From: Vanessa cardui
Taxonomy: Eukaryota; Arthropoda; Insecta; Lepidoptera; Nymphalidae
Reading direction: 5' to 3'
Assembly: GCF_905220365.1 (NCBI RefSeq)
Contig: NC_061152.1
Location: 5,880,248 to 5,944,247, forward strand
Length of the DNA stretch: 64,000 nt
The notes beneath the pieces are model-generated. The model saw only the letters and a list, made by a program, of their open reading frames with translations, was not told the DNA's origin and ran no database searches. Shown in pieces: positions 10,671 through 21,479 of this stretch. Made by a program: the position numbers and the translations under genes. Each line of letters starts with the position of its first letter. The first letter of the stretch is position 1.

Positions 10671-11284
10671 TTTAAAAGGCTAAATATACATATATTACTA
10701 ATTGTAATAAATCTGTCTGAAAATCATAGACTTAACGCTGTAGGTATAAAACATATTGTTATGAATGCGTTATACAATCTACATTCCAAAATATTATAAT
10801 CAAGAAATATAAATTAAGTATTATCTATTATTTTACATTTTACGTTATTAAGTCCCAAGTCAGCTGATAGATGTCGCTGTACAGATTACAAGTTTTATTT
10901 TGATTTGTTACATACATTGAAACCAGATGGCTGCACGATCGAGCGCCCATAAATATGTATAATCATTATATTTTATGGCTTTCAAACGCCACCACTGATT
11001 GGATGATTCTAAATATGCTATGAAAGTATGAACCCTATACAATCGAATGGTACCCTCAGAAAATCTTAGAATCAAGCGACCCGTCTCAGCTTCCCACGAT
11101 TGATTTTTACTTTTATTTAGGTTTTTTTTGTTGTTAGTTTTTATATTTTTTTAAACGCAGTACCACCAATGTTATTCTAATAAACAGATATGTTATATCC
11201 GTACTAAACAACAGAAAAAAGTGTGCCGCGCCGGGGACCGTTTATTTTAGTTTATTTTTACATTTCGTTAAAAGTAATAAATAA
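10671..11284. other. AT-rich spacer
   Basis: Nothing recognised. Confidence 0.45.
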
Positions 11285-11885
11285 AATTTTAACATAAATA
11301 AAATTTTAACAAAAAGAAAAACCGACTTCAAACAAAACACTATTTTAAAACAAATGAATATGCACGAAAAAGTAATAAAAATAATTGCGTATTCAACATA
11401 TTTTTTAGAGTCTTCCTAAGTTAAATGAAATGAAAAATATTAGACTACTTAAAAGTCGATTAACGATTATATCATGTAGTTATAATTATTGTTATATTTG
11501 GAGTCGGTGTCAGCCACGGTGCCCATGCCCCAACAATTAAAAGAAAGAAGCGATACGAGCCCCTTGATTGATCCAGTATATTATTGTGTAAAAGGTAATT
11601 TGTAAAAAACATATTTGTTAAAGTATTCTCGTATTGTTTTTTGATAGATATACTGTAGGGTTTTATTGGCTGACACCGACTCCAAATATAACAATAATTA
11701 TAACTACATGATATAATCGTTAATCGACTTTTAAGTAGTCTAATATTTTTCATTTCATTTAACTTAGGAAGACTCTAAAAAATATGTTGAATACGCAATT
11801 ATTTTTATTACTTTTTCGTGCATATTCATTTGTTTTAAAATAGTGTTTTGTTTGAAGTCGGTTTTTCTTTTTGTTAAAATTTTAT
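11285..11885. repeat. long-TIR foldback element, complete (in composite 2)
   Basis: The left arm from TTTTAACAAAAAGAAAAACC to GAGTCGGTGTCAGCCA (about 11300-11517) pairs with the right arm TGGCTGACACCGACTCC to GTTAAAATTTT (about 11668-11885). The arms are about 215 bp around a centre of about 150 bp. This is the best example of the family in the window. Confidence 0.82.
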
Positions 11886-12235
11886 TTATTTTTTGATTTT
11901 AAGTGAAGCTGATGTTGACTAACTAATTTTTTTTAATATGGATAGATTAAGCGTTCCGTTTATATGAGTCAGAAACTACTTCGAGGACAATTTCAAAGGA
12001 AACTTGCGAATAAACCAAAAATAGACTTTCGAAAATGCGGATTTAATACGTCACGCGGCGTGAACTACAAGGATCCCTCGAAAGAGCTGTAATCGAACTC
12101 AGCAAAAATCTTTGAAAAAGACCAACTATATTTCGTACATCATATGACATCACATCACATACACAAAATTTGATTAAAGATAGTAAGAAATTCTGCCCCA
12201 TATCGCACCCTAACTGCGAGCCGTATAGGAGTTCC

Positions 12236-12489
12236 ATCACTACATAGTATAAAACAAAGTCGCTTTCTCTGTCCCTATATCTTTAAATCTACGCAACGGA
12301 TTTTGATGCGGTTTTTTTTTAAAAGATAGTGTGATTCAAGGGGAAGGTTTGTGTATATAATACATGAACAATATAGTAAAGAAACACTGATAATTTTAGA
12401 AGTTTGCGATGTGATGTCGTATATAAACAAATTCTGTAGTATATTTAGTATCAGTATTGCACCCGTGCGAAGCCGGGGTGGGTAGCTAG
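12236..12489 (+). mobile_element. short non-autonomous Helitron (in composite 2)
   Basis: TCACTACATAGTATAAAACA start and TAGCTAG end, between A and T. Same insertion point within the composite as in the other copies. Confidence 0.85.
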
Positions 12490-12929
12490 TTGATTATAAT
12501 ATTCGACTATGATAATTACATAAACATAACCACATTACGGAAGGTAACTCAAATATCCAAATAACCTATAAATAAAAGATACGACCGAGTATCGCTAACG
12601 TGCTCCTCAGAATTGTTCCGTTCCCTTCCGTTCCGTCACTTTGTCATGGATCCTGTGCTCAGAACCTTACCAAACTTTCACCAAACTACCCTTGAAGTAT
12701 ATATTTTATAATAAAAAAAGAATTATCAAAATTGGTTAACGTGATTTTCAGTTATTCACCTATTTGTCGCGCATATACATAACGCAAATTTAAGACTTAT
12801 GTCGTTTTCACATGGATACCATCATCGGAAAAAAAAATAAAAAAAATGGGACCCCACGGGAAGCACTACCTTTCAAACAAAAAAAAAATTATCAAAATCG
12901 GTCCACCCAGTGAAAAGTAATGAGGTAAC

Positions 12930-12975
<46 letters not shown>

Positions 12976-13014
12976 GACGAATTGATAACCTCCTCCTTTT
13001 TGAAGTCGGTTGAA

Positions 13015-14955
13015 AAGGGATAGCTTGATAAAAACAATAAGTAAAAGGGATAACTGTTTTAATTACGCAAAACGTATTACTACGTAATTATGATGTATTA
13101 TAACGTATTACTACCTAAAACAACTAAAGGCAAACGTCCCAATTACGTCCAAATTTGTCAATATATTTCATCTTAAGGGAGAGAAAGTTTACATTTTTTG
13201 TATCTACCCTACCTTCCTCTCGATTCACTCCATCTTTGAAACACATCTCAAGCCATCCTTATGAATTTGAAATGTTTTTATTTTGATAATACCCAAATAT
13301 TATTTATATATTATAATAATAAGCATTAAGGATATCTAATTGTCATTAATTATATGGACCTAATTTAATTTATATTATTAGATTTAAATGATTCCATGAT
13401 CATGATTATTTTATGATTGTAAATGTTTTAATTAAAAAATATTGTTTGTGATTACAGTTCCAAACCTAAACTACTGCTGATGTGAAAATTTACTTTTTAG
13501 ATTTAAAGAAAATACCTGATAATTACTTCCATGAGTGTTAAATTTGTAATATGTATTACATGTATTAAGTTTTTTATTTACATTAAACAACAAAGAAATA
13601 ATAGTTTTAATTGTCAGTGATACACCTTATTTAAGTATTCAAAACAAACCATGATTATTAAGAATATTTATTTATTTCTGTTAAGATATTTCTCAGATTA
13701 TAATGCATAATTTTTAAATAATTCTAAATTTAATTTCATTTTATAAAATCATACTAATCACAGTAAAAAGATAAACGATATTACATATATTATAGCATAT
13801 TTATTGTTAGAACTCATATATAGGAAATTATACAGAGATGTAGATGGCAGCTCAATGCATTGTCACTTGTTTCTTGGATGTAGTCTGCACCAAATCATCA
13901 TTAATAGCTCAGCTGCTTTAAAGAATTGATACAGTGATAGCCTAAAAATAAAATTTAAGTTATTTAAAAATAGATTACACTAAAGAATAACAGTTAATTA
14001 ATGATCTGATCATCATATCTCAATTCAATTCAATTAATAGCAAAACAATAAAAAATATGCAAAGTTATTATTATGATTTTCTAAAATACTCATTTAAACA
14101 ATAAACCTACATATTACAATAATATATTTTGTTTACTGGTTTAAGCAATATAATGACATTATGTTAGTTGAATTATAGTATTTTACACTATTACAATTTC
14201 TTTTCGTTTAATTAAATTACGTCACACGTTATTTAATTCCAATCAAGTGTGTACAAAAAGTTTATTTTAAACGGAATATAATTTTATATAAATATTTATC
14301 ATTTAATGAACATGAACTGTTTCCATGTTTAAAATAATATTAAATTTCCAAATTTTCCACTTTGAGTTCTCACTGGCTCTCACCTATATAAATTAAGTTA
14401 GTTCTAACTCGCTAATAAATTAACGTTTAACGTTTGACGCTTAAAGATAATATTTGAACGTCACCTTATCTTTTCTAATAATAATTATAGTCTTTATGTT
14501 TATGTTAATCAGGGTAAATGAAGAATTCCTATGGTGAAAGAATTTTTGAAATCAACCCAATAGTTTTTGAATTTATTTATTACATACATACACAAAAATA
14601 TATTTTTTTCTATTTATAATACTAATTTAAAAGATTTAGATAAGTACATGCACAATATAATATAGAAAAACTGAAACTTTTAGCGGTTTCTAATATGATG
14701 TCCTTTTTTCATTGTGTAATTTAAATAAATATTTTCGAAGATATTGTTACAGTAATTTTTTTTCTTAGTTTTCTAAAACGCCCCCAGTTCTTATTTCTCA
14801 TTTATCGGTGTTGCTAGCCCAATCAATCGTCTTCCAATTTTAATAAAAAAATAATTAATTTTATTTTAACGGTTCAGTAAAATAATTATTACAATTGCAT
14901 TTTACTACCTAACTCACTAGTGAATTCGTTTCCCTTCCTCAATTTATAAGCTGTT
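13015..14955. other. AT-rich intergenic DNA
   Basis: No coding region, RNA gene or strong repeat was found. A weak stretch at 14440-14650 resembles 19490-19650 (both contain CTTATCTTTTCTA/CTTTCTAAAG-type text, then AATCAGGGTA/ACTCAGGGTA) and is probably an old Helitron-like remnant. Confidence 0.45.
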
Positions 14956-14959
14956 ATTT

Positions 14960-15223
14960 ATAAATAATAAATATAATAAAATTGGAGTGTCTGCTTGTAA
15001 TATTAAAATAGTCCTTTTTTACTGAATGGATATTTATTTATACACGGTACATATACCAAAATTTTGTCGGTCTATCTGTCTCTCTGTTTGTTCCGGCTGA
15101 TCTCTGGAACGGCTGGACCGATTTTGACGGGACTTTGACTGGCAGATAACTGATATAATAACTAGGCTACAATAATATATATTTTTTTTTGTTATATTTA
15201 AAGGCGTACAAGGTTGCAGCTAG
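14960..15223 (+). mobile_element. non-autonomous Helitron-like element, GGAGTGTCTG family
   Basis: It runs from ATAAAATTGGAGTGTCTGCT through TTTTGTCGGTCTATCTGTCT and GGACCGATTTTGACGGGACT to AAGGTTGCAGCTAG followed by T. The CTAG end after a GCG-containing stem fits Helitrons. The 5' TC is not certain. Confidence 0.65.
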
Positions 15224-17170
15224 TCTAATATAAAGGTGAGTATTTGTATAAAAATGTCGTATATCAATTATGACAGATATTTGTTTTGTCTTATAACTAT
15301 TGGCTTTTATTTTATTAAATAATTTTTCCATGATTACTTTTTTGTTTGAAATTTTGAGATCATTCGTATTTAATTTAGGGTATTATTGCTAGTGATGCTG
15401 GCCACATTCTCTAAGCCTTTTAAAGTTTCAAGAACTTTCGTTTTCGTTCATTTGCATTTATAATTATATCCGCGAAGCACTGAATTCAAACTTTAAATTC
15501 GATGTATTGAATATATCGGTGAGTTACCCTAATAGTTGAGTTTCTCAATTTGTGATTGATTAGTATTTTAGTGCTTTAATGCTATACATCTTTCAGAAAA
15601 AAATTATAATGGATTTTTAAGTTTGATCCAATCTTTTTCCAATATTTTTCTACCTACTTTTAAAAATTGTAAGTCTTTAATTCTTGTTTTTGTTTTAATG
15701 CTTTAGTTTGCAATTCTAAAAGCTGTAGTCATGTTTAATTCGTGATTCTCCGTGATTTATCATCCGTTGGAATGATTTTCCGAAGTTGAAATCGTGATTT
15801 AAAGTAAGCAGGACTTAAAACCTCTGAAGGATAAATTCATGTTTCTATCCCTTGTTAAAGGTATTTATCTTGTTATTTATATAATTATTGAAATCTGTAT
15901 ATATCGTATTGTAGGAGCTGTTTTTTTACCCTTCAAATAAATTAGAAATTTTATTTTATATTATTTAAGTGTGTGGATGGTTGCACTTTTCAGGTCGAGT
16001 GTGTCCAGATTCCCTGCTGGTACTACTCCAAAGATGGCGTGCCGATTCCCTTGAATATTTGCATCATCCAAGTGCAAAAAGAAATTGGTGATGTACCCTC
16101 TTTTATTTTTACATAACTTAGTTTGGTGCAAACTAAGTCTAGGTCTGCTGAATAGTGTTCTAAATTAAATATAAAATCATTAAATCGTCAGTGCCTTCTA
16201 AATATTACTTTAATATAATTCTAGTGGCCCGTCCTGGTTTCCCACGGGTAAATATAAGATTGTTTTTTTAAATTTTTACCATTTAAATTTTTTTTTGGTG
16301 CTTTATTTCTATACTCTTTTAAATGTAGTACAACTTTGTCTTTTTATTATTTACACAGTTATTTAATCTATATATATGTTATTGCAGGAACTGTTTTTTT
16401 TTTGCCCACAATATTGATTAAAAATTTTAAGCTGTGATATTAAGTGTGGATGACTGCAGTTTCCAGGTCGAGTGTGTCCAGATTCCCTGCTGGTGCTACT
16501 TCAAGGTGGCGTGCCGATTCCCTTGAATATTTTGCAACATGCAACTGGAAAATTGGTGATGTACCCTCTTATATTTTTACATAACTTAGTTTGCACCGGT
16601 CTGCCGAATAATGTTCTAAATTAAATATAAAATCATTAAATCGTCAGTGCCTTCTAAATATTACTTTAATATAATTCTAGTGGCTCGTCCTGGTTTCCCA
16701 TGGGTAGACATGATTGTTTTTTTTTAATTTTTACCATTTAAATTTTTTTTTGGTGCTTTATTTCTATTTATTTATTTATGTGGGAAACAAACAATTTTAA
16801 AAATACTGTAATATAAAACAAAAATAACAAAAATCACTAATCAATCAAGTTTCCACTTAAAGCTAATAAAAACACAAACCTAATAAAAGCACACAAAAAA
16901 AAAATAAAGTGAATTAAATTATATATATAATATTTATATATATCTTTACTTAATATTTATATACATCTATACTTTTTTAAAAGCTGAAATATTACATATG
17001 GACGGCTGCAGTTTCCAGGTGGAGTGTGTCCAGATTCTTGCAGGTGATACTTCAAGGATGGCATGCCTGTTCCCTTAAAAATTTGCATCATCCACATGCG
17101 ACTGGAATATTGGTGTGTACCCTCTTTTATTTTTATATAAGTAAGTTTACACTGATATTTCTAATGGTGT

Positions 17171-17359
17171 TCATTACATAGTATAAAACAAAGTCGCTTT
17201 CTGTTGTCTGACCCTATGTATGCTAAGATCTTTTAAATTACTCAACGGAAGAGGAAGGTTTTTGTATATAATACATAAACAATATAGTAAAGAAACAAGA
17301 AAAATTCTGTAGTATATTTAGTAACAGCATTGTATCCGCAAGCCGTTGTGGGTCGCTAG
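17171..17359 (+). mobile_element. internally deleted Helitron inside the tandem array
   Basis: The 5' end is TCATTACATAGTATAAAACA and the 3' end is GTTGTGGGTCGCTAG followed by T. About 60 bp are missing from the middle relative to 8986-9235. Confidence 0.78.
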
Positions 17360-17436
17360 TAAGTGGCTTCTAAGTTATTAATTATAAATTGTATAAAATA
17401 CTAGCGCCTCATCCCGGTTTCATAGGGGTAGATATA

Positions 17437-17745
17437 ACAACAACAAAACAACAACAGCCTGTAAATTTCCACTGCTGGGCTAAAGGCCTCCTCTCCCTTT
17501 GAGGACAAGGTTTGGGACATATTCCACCACGCTGTTCCAATGCGGGTTGGTGGAATACACATGTGGCAGAATTTCTATGAAATTTGTCACATGCAGGTTT
17601 CCTTACAATGTTTTCCTTCACCGCTGAGCACGAGATAAATTATAAAGACAAATTAAGCACATGAATCAGCGGTGCTTGCCTGGGTTTGAACCCGCAATCA
17701 TCGGTTAAGATGCATGCGTTCTAACCACTGGGCCATCTTGACTCT
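17437..17745 (-). mobile_element. tRNA-derived SINE, family A, near full length
   Basis: - strand head AGTCAAGATGGCCCAGTGGT, B box GGGTTCAAACCC, complete body, and a (GTTGTT)-rich tail at 17437-17455. It is inserted within a unit of the tandem array. Confidence 0.9.
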
Positions 17746-17812
17746 TGGTAGATATAAAATTGGTTTTTATTCTTTTACCTTCCATTTATATTTTGTTGCA
17801 TTATTTTTATAT

Positions 17813-18120
17813 TTTTCAACCAACTTCAAAAAGGAGGATATTATCAATTTGTCTGTATTTTTTTGTTTGTTACCTCATAACTTTTCACTGGGTGGACCAA
17901 TTTTGTTAATTTTGAGACACCAGCTCCAAATATAACTAACTATATTATGTAATTGTAAATCGATTTTTAAGGAGTCTAATATTATTCATTTCATTTTACT
18001 TAGGAGGACTCTAAAAAATATGTAGAATACGCAATTATTTTTATTACTTTTTAGTGCATAATTATTTGTTTTAAAATAGTGTTGTGCTTGAAATCAGTTT
18101 TTCCTTTTGTTAAAATTTTA
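17813..18120 (+). mobile_element. chimeric ACCGACTTC/foldback element
   Basis: The left part is the ACCGACTTC block (CAACCAACTTCAAAAAGGAG to GGGTGGACCAATTTTG, 17816-17905). It joins directly to the right foldback arm (GACACCAGCTCCAAATATAA to TTTTTCCTTTTGTTAAAATT). This shows both blocks can act as opposite ends of one element. It is more diverged than other copies. Confidence 0.65.
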
Positions 18121-18819
18121 ATTTATTTAAACGCAGTACAACTTTGTATTTTTACTAAAGTTTAAATATATCTTTTCTTTATTTACATAGTTATTGAATC
18201 TATATATATCATATTGCTGGAACTATTTTTTTATCCACCACATTAATTAAAAAATTTAAGCTCAAATATTAAGTCTGCGGTTTCCAGGTCGAGTTGAGGA
18301 TCCAGATTCCTGCTGCTGCTCCAAGGATGGCATTGCGGGCTTCAACCAGCTGGAAATTTGGTGATGTACCCCCTTTTATTGTTATACAATTTAGTTTACT
18401 CTTGCCTGGCGAATGGTGTTCTAAATTAAATATAAAAGAAGTATATTGTCAGTGGCTCCCTATGTTTCAATTTTATCTAAAACTAGCAGCCCATATGTTT
18501 TATGTGTAGATATAAGATAGATTTTTAAGCTTTTACCCTTTATTTATATTTTTTGTTAATTTCATTGTATATTTTTTTTAAACATAGCACTTTATCTATT
18601 TATACCTAAATATAATCTGTTCATCATTTTTTTTATTTAAGTAACATATTCAATGTTATGGAAGCGAATTTCTATCGTTGTCTGTGAGTTATTAAATTTA
18701 TAATATTATCTATTCAGTAGAAAAGCTGATTTGAATCATTCAAAATGTATTCTATAAATTGAAACAATTTTGAGAATATTGATTTATGTGGATAAGGATT
18801 TAAACAGAAGTATGAATAA

Positions 18820-19265
18820 TCCTACTACTATTATAAAGGCGAAAGTTTGTATGTATGGATGTATGGATGTTTGTTACTCTTTCACGTAAAAACTACTGAA
18901 TGGATTTGAATGAAACTTTACCACAATATAGCTTATACATCAGAATAACACATAGGCTACAATTTTTGAGGTTTCTAATGTGAGGTCGTAAAAAAACACA
19001 TTTTTTGCGCTTACATTGCAAACGCTGACTGAATCCTACAAGATAGATCAAAACAATGTACTACAGTATCGTACAACTTAAAAAGGTCTACAAAAAGTCC
19101 GTGATGGTATATGTTTATCTCTTAGGAATAACCCACAATAACCATTTTTTATCCTTTACTTTGTACGAGAAATAATGGCTTATTTACGAAGCGATTTTAA
19201 GCGATTACTAGACTAGACGGGACGAACCTGAAGTCCACGCGAACGAAGTCGCGGGCAAAAGCTAG
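18820..19265 (+). mobile_element. non-autonomous Helitron with clear ends
   Basis: It starts TCCTACTACTATTATAAAGG and ends CGCGAACGAAGTCGCGGGCA then AAAGCTAG. The end contains the stem CGCGAAC..GTCGCG a few bases before CTAG. It lies between A (18819) and T (19266), as expected for Helitron integration. It is 446 bp with no coding capacity. Confidence 0.88.
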
Positions 19266-19726
19266 TATGGTCTAACATTGCTCGGTATGCCTATTCAATT
19301 TTTAAATATAAAATATGGTTATTTTGACAACAATATTAATTGGATATATGGCATTGCGAAGTTTTTTGTAGATATTGATTTGTTCATTAATATATAGAAC
19401 ATACTTTTGTTATATCATCAATAGTTTACATAGCAAATTTGACGGAAGACATTTTAGGACACTCTTTTATACCTTATCTTTCTAAAGTTTTAGTAAGGAC
19501 CTCTAATCTTTTCTAGCAATAAATATAGCCTGTATTACTCAGGGTATTCGAATGAATTTGTGAAATCAGGACAGTAGCTTTTGATGTCTTCATTACATAC
19601 GTACATTCAGAAGTACAAATTTTTCTTCTATATAATAATAGTATAGATGGATTTTTCAAATGTGCTGTTATTCCATAAGACTCACGCTGAATCTAGCTGG
19701 CATAATTTTTAGTTACCATAACTTTG

Positions 19727-19900
19727 ACGACCTCCATGGTCGAGTAGTGTGTACACTGGTATGGATATGGCACTTCGTGATCCAGGGTTCGATTCCCGGC
19801 CTAGTCGATGTAGAAAAAGTTAATTATTTTTCTATGTTGTCTGGGTGTTTGTGGTACCGTCGTTACTTCTTTCCATAACACAAGTGCTTTAGCTGAAACC
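19727..19900 (+). mobile_element. tRNA-derived SINE, family B
   Basis: Head GACCTCCATGGTCGAGTAGT, B box GGTTCGATTCCCGGC, body GTTGTCTGGGTGTTTGTGGT, and TAACACAAGTGCTTTAGCTG. The 3' tail differs from the copy at 24239. Confidence 0.75.
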
Positions 19901-21479
19901 TGTATAATTAAATTAATATAAACATATAATATATTTGGTTCCTTGTAATTTCTTCTCCAACTCCATTGTTTTTAAACAACATTGGGGTAACTGGGGCGTG
20001 ACCTGGGCTAGTCAGTATATCTGTATATGCTATATTGAAATAAAGAATTTTGAAAATGTCTTAAAATATATTCTAAAGATTTAACAAGTACTGTTTTTTT
20101 ACTTTGCAACTTTTAATATTGCATTTCATCTATTTAGAATACTTTGTTTAATTAAAATTATTAATGCATTTATGATTATAACCAGTTTATTATTAAGTAA
20201 CTTACATTTTATTATATTGTGACGCCATCTTGACTTATATTTTTTTCCATCATTATTCAATATGAACAATTTATTTTATTTTAACTTTTGAACATTTAAT
20301 TTCATCTGAATTTGATAAAAAAAATATTTTTTTTTTGAATTTGTGTGGTTCTTGAATATTATTATTACTTTAAGAGTTCTGCAAGTTTTCATACTGAACC
20401 ATCACTACAATTTCTTTTTTTACTGAATTAATTTTTGAATTTTTTTTTATATTGAGTGCTAGGGTTGTCACATTTTTTTATATTACATCATAGAAAGGCT
20501 CTTATCATTTACTCACGAAAAATTGAATTTGAAACTTCACGATTCTCTCAAAGTCTGATAATTTTTTTGAATCCTTTAGATACTTTTTTAAAAAAAGCTA
20601 TTTTTTAATAATCCTTCTGATAATGACCTGCGTTATTGGATTCTTTTTCTATTTCTAATATTTATTCTTTGGCGTTTATCTTGCTCGAGGTATTTGTGAT
20701 AACATTATATTTCAGTCACCTTGTGAACTTTTTTCGAATGAAATTTAAACTTAGTACCGTAGTATTCGCTGTCAAGTCGCTGATTGCCAGAGTTTTCGAA
20801 GATTTTTCACCTTTAGACTATGATGAGCAGCTGTTATCTGAGATTCATCCTCGAACGCTGGGTCAGTCAGGATCTTGTTCAATTTTTATCATGGTCATGT
20901 ATATTTATTTTTCATATCGTTACATATTACCTTCTAGAATTGGATAAATTAAAGATTGAAGGTAAAAAGTCCATTGGAGGTCAATAATAATTAACTAATT
21001 TTCAAAAGAATAGCTGTTTCATCGGAATCCACATGCTTTTCTGATGTCTTTTATTATTTTCAGTGTTTTAAAGATATCTGGATAAGTGCAATAAGGTCGT
21101 AGTAAGTCGAAATAATTTAAGGTAAAAAAATTAAATTTATTTTCCTTTATATGGTATTTATTCGCATAAAAGCAACTGTTTTTCACTATACATGATTGCT
21201 TACTACTACAATATCTGGCACATAAATATAAGCCTCATCTAAAGTCTCGACGTCGGTACAAAAATGATTTTATAATCAATATAATTAAATAATCAGGATT
21301 GATTACGAATTGTCAAGAAGAAGCAAGTTTTGGTATGTTTTTAGAAATTGGAAAAGGTGATTCATGGAATGTATAGAATCAGTGATGCTTTCTAGTCTGA
21401 GGTCTTTTGTTTCAATATTGATCGAATTTGAAGTCTGAATCAAAGAAGTGACTTGTGTGTTTATGTATCTAGCATCGAA
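19901..21479. other. AT-rich DNA, no confident gene
   Basis: It contains many T-runs. A 103-codon open frame at 20636-20947 has no recognisable domain and sits in low-complexity sequence. Part of 20950-21479 could be the far 3' remains of the gypsy element that follows, but I cannot show it. Confidence 0.4.

Larger units (their letters stand above)
11285..13014 (+). mobile_element. composite DNA-transposon unit, copy 2
   Basis: It has the same architecture as the unit at 8075-9752 and is almost identical by eye: foldback 11285-11885, unique segment 11886-12235, Helitron 12236-12489, ACCGACTTC block 12490-13014. An A-run of about 33 bp (12939-12971) sits near the right end. The two copies form 1.7-kb direct repeats 3.2 kb apart. 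Confidence 0.78.
15890..18600 (+). repeat. tandem array of about 0.47-kb units, interrupted
   Basis: At least four related units are present: about 15890-16365, 16366-16770, 16975-17436 (broken) and 18121-18600. Each carries TCGAGTGTGTCCAGATTC or a variant, a CTGCTGGT..CCAAGGATGGC segment, GGTGATGTACCCTCTTTTAT, then a GTGGCCCGTCCTGGTTTCCC-like segment and a T-rich stretch. Units 1 and 2 are nearly identical with a period near 474 bp. The broken part contains a Helitron, a SINE and a DNA element. No protein-coding frame is kept between units, so this looks like an old satellite-like duplication. Confidence 0.75.

Noticed and set aside
20636..20947. 103-codon open frame with hydrophobic N-terminus
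   Set aside because: Sits in T-rich low-complexity sequence; no family resemblance; codon use looks random.
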